Below, one piece after another: positions 7,812 through 11,589 of a DNA stretch of 11,589 bases (positions within the stretch are counted from its first letter, which is position 1; each line of letters starts with the position of its first letter). The notes below the pieces were generated by a model. It saw nothing but the letters and a program-made list of their open reading frames with translations. It was not told the DNA's origin and did no database searches. Source of the DNA: Neisseriaceae bacterium (GTDB taxonomy: Bacteria > Pseudomonadota > Gammaproteobacteria > Burkholderiales > Neisseriaceae); the NCBI GenBank assembly GCA_017518785.1, contig JAFWUA010000047.1, forward strand, positions 1 to 11,589, given 5' to 3'. Position numbers and translations under genes: made by a program.

Positions 7812-7840
7812 GCAAATTGTATCATTTTGTATCAAATGAT
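7812..7840 (-). promoter_or_regulatory. leuS extended -10 promoter with overlapping repeats
   Basis: Read on the minus strand, TGATACAATTTGC (7824-7812) is identical over 13 bases to the guaB promoter and gives an extended -10 (TGA plus TACAAT, 7821-7816). It lies about 38 bases before the leuS ATG. Overlapping it are a direct repeat of TTGTATCA (7817-7824 and 7827-7834, exactly 10 bp apart) and an inverted repeat ATCATTT-6-AAATGAT (7821-7840). Both would be suitable for a dimeric regulator, but no regulator can be named. A T-box is not seen. Confidence 0.4.
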
Positions 7841-7849
7841 ATAAGCGAT

Positions 7850-7890
7850 AGTCTGCCGGAAAAAAAGATTTTTTATATAGCAGACTTTTT
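7850..7890. terminator. 12-mer-derived hairpin between the CDF gene and leuS
   Basis: AGTCTGC (7850-7856) pairs with GCAGACT (7880-7886). Inside, an A7 run faces a T6 run, giving a second A/T stem. T5 at 7886-7890 follows on the plus strand. Both neighbouring genes read leftward: the CDF gene ends at 7902 and leuS starts at 7778. The hairpin therefore separates the two transcripts, but its T tract is on the wrong side for them. The left arm is an exact 12-mer (7850-7861). The right arm has lost the CCGG part. Confidence 0.5.
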
Positions 7891-7901
7891 AATTGTTCAT
7901 T

Positions 7902-8816
7902 TTATTTATGTTCTTCATCAGCAGGGTCGATATGTACCATTACATCTGCAATATTATTAAGTTTTAACAAAGCATTACGTACGCTTACTGCAATATCGTG
8001 TCCTTCTACTACACTCAAACTGCGTTTAACTTCAACGTGAATATCCACAAATACATCATCGCCGGTTTTACGAGTGCGTAAATCATGAAATCCTAAAACA
8101 CCGTTTTGTTGAGCCACAATATTTTTTATATTTGCCAGCGTTTCATCATCGGCAGATGCGTCAATTAAGTCTTGTAGGGCATTCCATGCGAATTTAATTC
8201 CGATTAATGCAATCATTGCTCCAACTAATAATGCAGCTACAATATCAAATAACGAAAAAGCTAATAAACTTCCAATAATCCCAATTGCTACAACCAAAGA
8301 GGAAGCAGCATCGGAACGAGCATGCCATGCGTTAGCAATTAAAATTCCAGACTGTGCTTTTTTTGCAACTGATAACATGTAACGAAACAAACCTTCTTTA
8401 ACCAAAAGCGTTCCCAATGCAACGTAAAGGGCACTGTGATGGATAGTTTGAATGTTATCAATATTGATTAATTTATTTACAGCATTGGCTATCATCAAGC
8501 AACCGGTTATGCCAAGAATTAATCCTAATGATAATGAGGCAATATTTTCATAGCGGCGATGACCATATGGGTGATTATCATCTGCCTCTTTGCGACTATA
8601 ATGGGTTGCTATTAAAGCAACAGAATCTGCGATTAAATCGGATAGGGAATGCAGCCCATCAGCAATCAATCCCTGCGAGTGTGAAAAAAAACCAACAACT
8701 ATCTGGGTTAATGATAAAACAATATTAACAATTGCACTTACCCAAACACTTTTACGTGCCATTTGTGCTAATTGTTTTTTTTCATCAAGTGAAGTTGTAT
8801 CATCGTATAAGTTCAT
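7902..8816 (-). CDS. Cation diffusion facilitator (CDF) family metal exporter, FieF/MamM-like
   Basis: CDF proteins are dimeric inner-membrane antiporters that export Zn2+, Fe2+, Mn2+ or Cd2+ in exchange for protons. The 304 residues show the six-helix core (first helix near 24-44, last near 190-210) and the cytoplasmic C-terminal domain (about 218-300). The transport site is visible as H56xxxD60 (ADGLHSLSD) and H165xxxD169 (AWHARSD). An HD-HD set is associated with zinc preference in the family, while E. coli FieF has D-D-H-D, so zinc is the best guess. NHPYGHRRYE (81-90) is the typical intracellular loop. In the C-terminal domain, H244, D245, H260 and H295 are likely metal ligands. The ATG at 8816 lacks a ribosome-binding site and lies 4 bases from a TATACA box. 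A second in-frame ATG at 8762 is the alternative start. Confidence 0.92.
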   Translation of the reverse strand: MNLYDDTTSLDEKKQLAQMARKSVWVSAIVNIVLSLTQIVVGFFSHSQGLIADGLHSLSDLIADSVALIATHYSRKEADDNHPYGHRRYENIASLSLGLILGITGCLMIANAVNKLINIDNIQTIHHSALYVALGTLLVKEGLFRYMLSVAKKAQSGILIANAWHARSDAASSLVVAIGIIGSLLAFSLFDIVAALLVGAMIALIGIKFAWNALQDLIDASADDETLANIKNIVAQQNGVLGFHDLRTRKTGDDVFVDIHVEVKRSLSVVEGHDIAVSVRNALLKLNNIADVMVHIDPADEEHK

Positions 8817-8820
8817 ATTG

Positions 8821-8829
8821 TGTATAGCA
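8821..8829 (-). promoter_or_regulatory. Extended -10 box just upstream of the CDF start codon
   Basis: On the minus strand TGCTATACA is an extended -10 (TGC plus TATACA) whose last base is only 4 bases from the ATG at 8816. If used, transcription would begin in or beside the start codon, giving a leaderless message. The whole upstream is A/T-rich, so a chance match is quite possible. Confidence 0.3.
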
Positions 8830-9004
8830 AAAATTAATTTAAAATAGAAAAAGTATTTATGGTTTATAAAGAGATTTTGTACTCATTGTCATAAAGATAT
8901 TATAAATCCTTTCTAAATATATTTTTATGTTGCGTAAGACTGCACCATGAAAAAGTTGTATAGTATGCAACAAGTTTTTGGTTAATTCACATCCATACAT
9001 CGAA

Positions 9005-9036
9005 TTTGCAATAACTTAACATTTTGTAATAACTTA
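9005..9036 (+). promoter_or_regulatory. Direct repeat upstream of the lipoprotein gene
   Basis: TTTGCAATAACTTA (9005-9018) and TTTGTAATAACTTA (9023-9036) match in 13 of 14 bases and are 18 bp apart, 22 bases before the ATG at 9058. The first contains TTGCAA and the second TAATAA, loosely like a promoter with a short (15-base) spacer. A second candidate -10, TATAGT, is near 8960. The rest of 8817-9057, between the two divergent genes, shows nothing else. Confidence 0.25.
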
Positions 9037-9057
9037 TTTTTTCTACGAATTAAGACA

Positions 9058-9678
9058 ATGAAAAACATATTTTTATCAATATTAACAGTTACTACTATTG
9101 TAGCATGCAGTTCATTAGAACATATTGGTACTCCCAATCAATACATCGAGCCAACAGATGGTGACGTTGCTTACATTCGTTTTCTTCACCAGCCAGATTT
9201 CAAAGGGGTTTATCCAGAAACAGATTGTATGTCTGGCAGTGTTTTTAAAGCAGGGATATTTGCTCCTTTTTCAGGTAATAAAGTAGTTAATCATTATGCA
9301 GTTGTTAATGTTAAAGAACGAATGACACCACTACGCTGGAAAACACCTAAAAAAGTTGTAGATTTAAATTTACCTAAACCACCCAATGGCTTACCTAAAC
9401 AATTTGTAAAAGATGAATACGATTATGCAGAATTCAAAGTGCGTGCAGATAAGCCAATTATTCTATCAGTTAATGGTGGAGACGCTTGTGAAACAGTGAT
9501 TACATTTGTTCCTCAAAAAAATCGTAATTACGAAATGAAACATTATGTAACTCATATAATTGCAAATCAAAAGCACTGTAAAACTACTGTTGAGGAGTTT
9601 GGCTTGGACAGCAATGGGCAGTATTACAGCAAACCAATTGCAATCAAAAAACCGAAAAGTTGTGCAAAATCTCAATAG
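9058..9678 (+). CDS. Small putative outer- or inner-membrane lipoprotein
   Basis: The 206-residue product opens with MKNIFLSILTVTTIVACSS, a lipoprotein signal with an I-V-A-C lipobox. Cys17 would be lipidated and become the mature N-terminus. Ser18 and Ser19 after it do not suggest inner-membrane retention. The rest looks like a compact beta-rich domain: DGDVAYIRFLHQP, then FAPFSGNK, then YAEFKVRADKPIILSVNGGDACETVITFVPQKN. Four further cysteines (58, 144, 169, 202) could form disulfides. The C-terminus is basic (IKKPKSCAKSQ). I recognise no named family. AYIRF near the start followed by a conserved ADKP-type strand is common in small uncharacterised proteobacterial lipoproteins, but this gives no function. 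The ribosome-binding site is weak (TTAAGA). It appears to be a single gene, divergent from the CDF exporter. Confidence 0.8.
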   Translation: MKNIFLSILTVTTIVACSSLEHIGTPNQYIEPTDGDVAYIRFLHQPDFKGVYPETDCMSGSVFKAGIFAPFSGNKVVNHYAVVNVKERMTPLRWKTPKKVVDLNLPKPPNGLPKQFVKDEYDYAEFKVRADKPIILSVNGGDACETVITFVPQKNRNYEMKHYVTHIIANQKHCKTTVEEFGLDSNGQYYSKPIAIKKPKSCAKSQ

Positions 9679-9961
9679 ATTAATTATCCATGCTATGCAT
9701 ATTTTTATAAATTTTTCCTAACAGATTATTTAAATATAATTTTTCCAGCAGACTTTATAAATTAATGTTAAATGTATTTTTGAAATATTAAATAATAAAA
9801 TAATTTAGACAACATTGGAAATTTAATATTGTTTATAATTCAAGTTAGTTAATCAGATCAAAATGATATAACAATCTTAAACATTGCCATACTTACCATA
9901 AGATAAGATAGAATTAAAGTTTTAAGTGCAAGGATTTAAGTTAAACTTTGGAGTTCCCCAA
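9679..9961. other. AT-rich intergenic region with decayed 12-mers and a weak promoter
   Basis: There is no gene here. TTCCAGCAGACT (9743-9754) is the 12-mer complement with one change, and a more decayed form (TTCCTAACAGATT) lies about 28 bases before it, as a degenerate direct repeat in A/T-rich surroundings. TTGCCA (9884-9889) and TAGAAT (9909-9914), 19 bases apart, are a weak promoter candidate for the following gene. GGAG at 9950-9953, 8 bases before the ATG at 9962, is a good ribosome-binding site and fixes that gene's start. Confidence 0.5.
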
Positions 9962-10150
9962 ATGAGCAAACTGATTGACAACAAACAACAACGCTTGGAT
10001 AAACTTTTGCAAGCCATTGTTCAAGATGTGGAGAAGTTTTTATCGCGGCGGAAAAAGTTGAATTTTATGCCTTTGCTTTTGATTGCAGCGTGTATTATGG
10101 CGAAATTTTATGGGCGTTTAATAGCGAAAAGGGTTTTGCTAACACACTGA
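9962..10150 (+). pseudogene. 5' end of the DUF4303-ankyrin gene, out of frame with the rest
   Basis: ATG at 9962 follows GGAG at 8 bases. It begins MSKLIDNKQQRLDKLLQAIVQDVEKFLSRRKK, nearly the same as the paralogue at 11447 (MIELIDNKQQRLDKLLQAIVKDVERFLKKHSKK). In this frame the sequence then becomes nonsense and stops at 10150. The paralogue's continuation, EFYAFAFDCS, is found here in the -1 frame from 10060. The two paralogues differ by exactly one base in this stretch. Adding one A to the A5 run at 10052-10056, or a -1 slip on AAA AAG (10052-10057), gives SRRKKVEFYAFAFDCS with perfect spacing. So this is the true N-terminus of the gene that continues to 11388. It is broken by mutation or sequencing error, or else read through by frameshifting. 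Confidence 0.75.
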
Positions 10151-11388
10151 AATATTATCAAAAAGAGTATCCCGAAGATGATTATGGCGATAAAAATGGT
10201 GTCCATTATTTAGACTTAAAATACGGTATCGGCGACTGGGCATATACCACGCAAAGTCCTGCGTATTATATTTGGGGCGATAGCGACACAGGCTGTGCGG
10301 CATTTGATCAACTCGATGATGAACAATCCGACAAATTACACGATGAAGTAATGGATTTTTTTGCTAAATTGCTGTTGGCATTTTGCCAAACGAGCACTTT
10401 TCAAGCAATCAACAAAACGGCGGATTTTAAGGTGTTATTGTCTGACCATGACGACAACACCATAGACGACACAATGCCCCGTAGCGAAAAATTGATGCAG
10501 CGATTAAATCGGCATTTAGCACAAAAATTAAACGCTAAATTCCCCAAAATAAGTAAAGAGAAAAAATCACGGCTTTTAGAAATTGACCAGCAACTGATTG
10601 ACGCTGTCAAGAAATCACAAAATAATAAGGTAAAACAGTTGGTTGAAGCAGGGGCGAATGTAAATGTGTTTGATAAGGAAAAACAAACGCCACTTTATAT
10701 TGCCGCAGAACAAGGTAATTTTGAGTGCGTTCAATATTTGCTTGAACACGGTGCCGATATGAATGCGATGAGTGGCGAATATGTGCCATGTTCGGCACTC
10801 TCAATAGCAGCGTATCAGGGACATTTTGACATTATGCGTTTTTTGTTAGAACACGGTGCAAATATCCAAAATGAAAATACGCTTCTGCTTTCTTCTGTTC
10901 GTAATGGTAACTTGCAAATTGTGCGGTTGTTATTAGAACACGGTGCAAATCCAAATGTTCTTAATTTACAAATAGCGGCAACACCTTTAATCTATGCCCT
11001 AATACATCAACCAAATAATCAAGCATTGATTAAAATGTTGTTGGATTATGGTGCAGACCCGAATTTATCGAATAATGCGGTTGGCACAACGCCGATTATG
11101 ATTGCGGCATACAAAGGGCAGCCTGAAAATGTGCAACTGTTAATAAACGCAGGGGCAGATGTGAATGCCACAGAACAAGACGGTTCTACGGCTTTAATGT
11201 GGATTTTGACTTGGTTGAAAAATGAAGAAGCAGACCAAAAACGCTTATCTTGTGCTCGTTTGTTGTTAGAACACGGTGCCGATGTGAATGCTGTGGATAG
11301 CAGGGGCAAAACCGTGCTGGCACAAACTCCTGTAAAATCAAAGCATTATTTTGCAGAAGTTTTGTTAGAATATGGGGCGAAGAAGTAA
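10090..11388 (+). CDS. DUF4303-like / ankyrin-repeat protein (main part, frameshifted from its 5' end)
   Basis: The open frame begins before 10060 (EFYAFAFDCSVYYGEILW). The GTG at 10090 is only the first formal start in this frame and cuts a conserved stretch, so the natural start is probably ATG 9962 in the other frame. The first 160 residues resemble DUF4303: YGEILWAFNSEKGFANTLKYY, then LDLKYGIGDWAY, then a helical segment. From about 165 to 432 there are roughly eight ankyrin repeats with the usual hallmarks: TPLYIAAEQGNFECVQYLLEHGADMNA, SALSIAAYQGHFDIMRFLLEHGAN, TPIMIAAYKGQPENVQLLINAGADVNA. Ankyrin repeats bind proteins, so this is likely a cytoplasmic binding protein; there is no signal peptide or membrane segment. 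Repeated codon strings for LLEHGA suggest recent repeat duplication. Its partner is unknown. Ankyrin proteins are among predicted immunity proteins of polymorphic toxin systems, and no toxin gene is visible here. Confidence 0.8.
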   Translation: MYYGEILWAFNSEKGFANTLKYYQKEYPEDDYGDKNGVHYLDLKYGIGDWAYTTQSPAYYIWGDSDTGCAAFDQLDDEQSDKLHDEVMDFFAKLLLAFCQTSTFQAINKTADFKVLLSDHDDNTIDDTMPRSEKLMQRLNRHLAQKLNAKFPKISKEKKSRLLEIDQQLIDAVKKSQNNKVKQLVEAGANVNVFDKEKQTPLYIAAEQGNFECVQYLLEHGADMNAMSGEYVPCSALSIAAYQGHFDIMRFLLEHGANIQNENTLLLSSVRNGNLQIVRLLLEHGANPNVLNLQIAATPLIYALIHQPNNQALIKMLLDYGADPNLSNNAVGTTPIMIAAYKGQPENVQLLINAGADVNATEQDGSTALMWILTWLKNEEADQKRLSCARLLLEHGADVNAVDSRGKTVLAQTPVKSKHYFAEVLLEYGAKK

Positions 11389-11399
11389 TATCTAATGAC

Positions 11400-11416
11400 T
11401 TTCAGGCAGCCTGAAA
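11400..11416. repeat. King/sim-type DNA uptake sequence
   Basis: TTTCAGGCAGCCTGAAA contains AGGCAGCCTGAA (11404-11415), the Kingella-type DUS. Because it is palindromic apart from its central base, its complement contains AGGCTGCCTGAA, the Simonsiella-type DUS. It lies 11 bases after the ankyrin gene's stop and upstream of the paralogue. It differs from the AGTCTGCCGGAA form used elsewhere in the window, and can form only a short hairpin. Confidence 0.75.
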
Positions 11417-11446
11417 CCCTACAACTCCCACAGAAAGGACTTCAAA

Positions 11447-11589
11447 ATGATTGAACTGATTGACAACAAACAACAACGCTTGGATAAACTTTTGCAAGCC
11501 ATTGTTAAAGATGTGGAACGCTTTTTGAAAAAACACAGCAAAAAAGAGTTTTACGCCTTTGCCTTTGATTGCAGCAAGGATGTGGGCGA
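11447..11589 (+). CDS. DUF4303-like paralogue, N-terminal part cut by the window end
   Basis: ATG at 11447 follows a strong ribosome-binding site, AAAGGA (11434-11439), 7 bases away. The visible 47 residues, MIELIDNKQQRLDKLLQAIV through KKEFYAFAFDCSKDVG, stay in one frame and supply the intact version of the upstream gene's N-terminus. Bases 11456-11506 are identical to 9971-10021, and the match continues 11 bases further with one difference. After that, similarity falls to the protein level. A predicted N-terminal helix (residues 5-30) leads into the FYAFAFD strand typical of DUF4303. The rest of the protein, including whether it has ankyrin repeats, lies beyond the window. Confidence 0.75.
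   Translation, partial: MIELIDNKQQRLDKLLQAIVKDVERFLKKHSKKEFYAFAFDCSKDVG

Noticed and set aside
7779..7835. Nineteen extra N-terminal codons for leuS from TTG at 7835
   Set aside because: The family begins at MQEQY, and the extension would overlap the likely promoter and operator-like repeats.
7779..7901. T-box or leucine leader-peptide attenuator before leuS
   Set aside because: I see no leucine-rich short frame, no T-box sequence and no suitable alternative stems. The hairpin present is the 12-mer pair.
10600..11388. CRISPR-like or tandem DNA repeat from the recurring TTAGAACACGGTGC
   Set aside because: The recurrences are codons for the LLEHGA part of ankyrin repeats, with irregular spacing and an intact reading frame.

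Overview
The window comes from an AT-rich member of the Neisseriaceae (Betaproteobacteria). Three things point there. UvrC, GuaB and LeuS look proteobacterial. A 12-mer, AGTCTGCCGGAA, is scattered through genes and gene ends in the way DNA uptake sequences (DUS) are scattered in this family. A site at 11400-11416 reads as the Kingella-type DUS on one strand and the Simonsiella-type DUS on the other. I cannot name the genus.

Layout. 2-469 is the 3' end of an unrecognised gene. 470-832 is a mosaic without a gene: an approximately 85-bp relic of an IS30-family insertion sequence, a MITE-like repeat, and a perfect hairpin made of two 12-mers. 833-3225 (minus) holds a probable two-gene unit: a secreted DUF4124 protein followed 26 bp later by uvrC. 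guaB (plus, 3376-4836) is divergent from it and ends in a strong terminator. A second, better preserved copy of the MITE-like repeat (4951-5137, 22-bp perfect terminal inverted repeats) sits between the convergent guaB and leuS. leuS (minus, 5142-7778) and a CDF cation exporter (minus, 7902-8816) follow, separated by another 12-mer-based hairpin. A small lipoprotein gene (9058-9678) reads the other way.

From 9962 to the window end the character changes. There is a DUF4303-like/ankyrin-repeat gene with an apparent single-base frameshift near its 5' end, then a king/sim-type DUS, then the start of a paralogue whose first 60 or so coding bases are almost identical. This looks like a tandem, horizontally acquired accessory cassette, possibly of the immunity-gene type, placed beside ordinary housekeeping genes.

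The housekeeping genes cover excision repair (uvrC), guanine nucleotide synthesis (guaB), leucyl-tRNA charging (leuS) and metal export (CDF). They are not one pathway. The parts most worth attention are the apparently undescribed uptake-sequence dialect and the repeat element built from it, the slippery frameshift in the ankyrin gene (G AAA AAG), and the tandem DUF4303-ankyrin paralogues.
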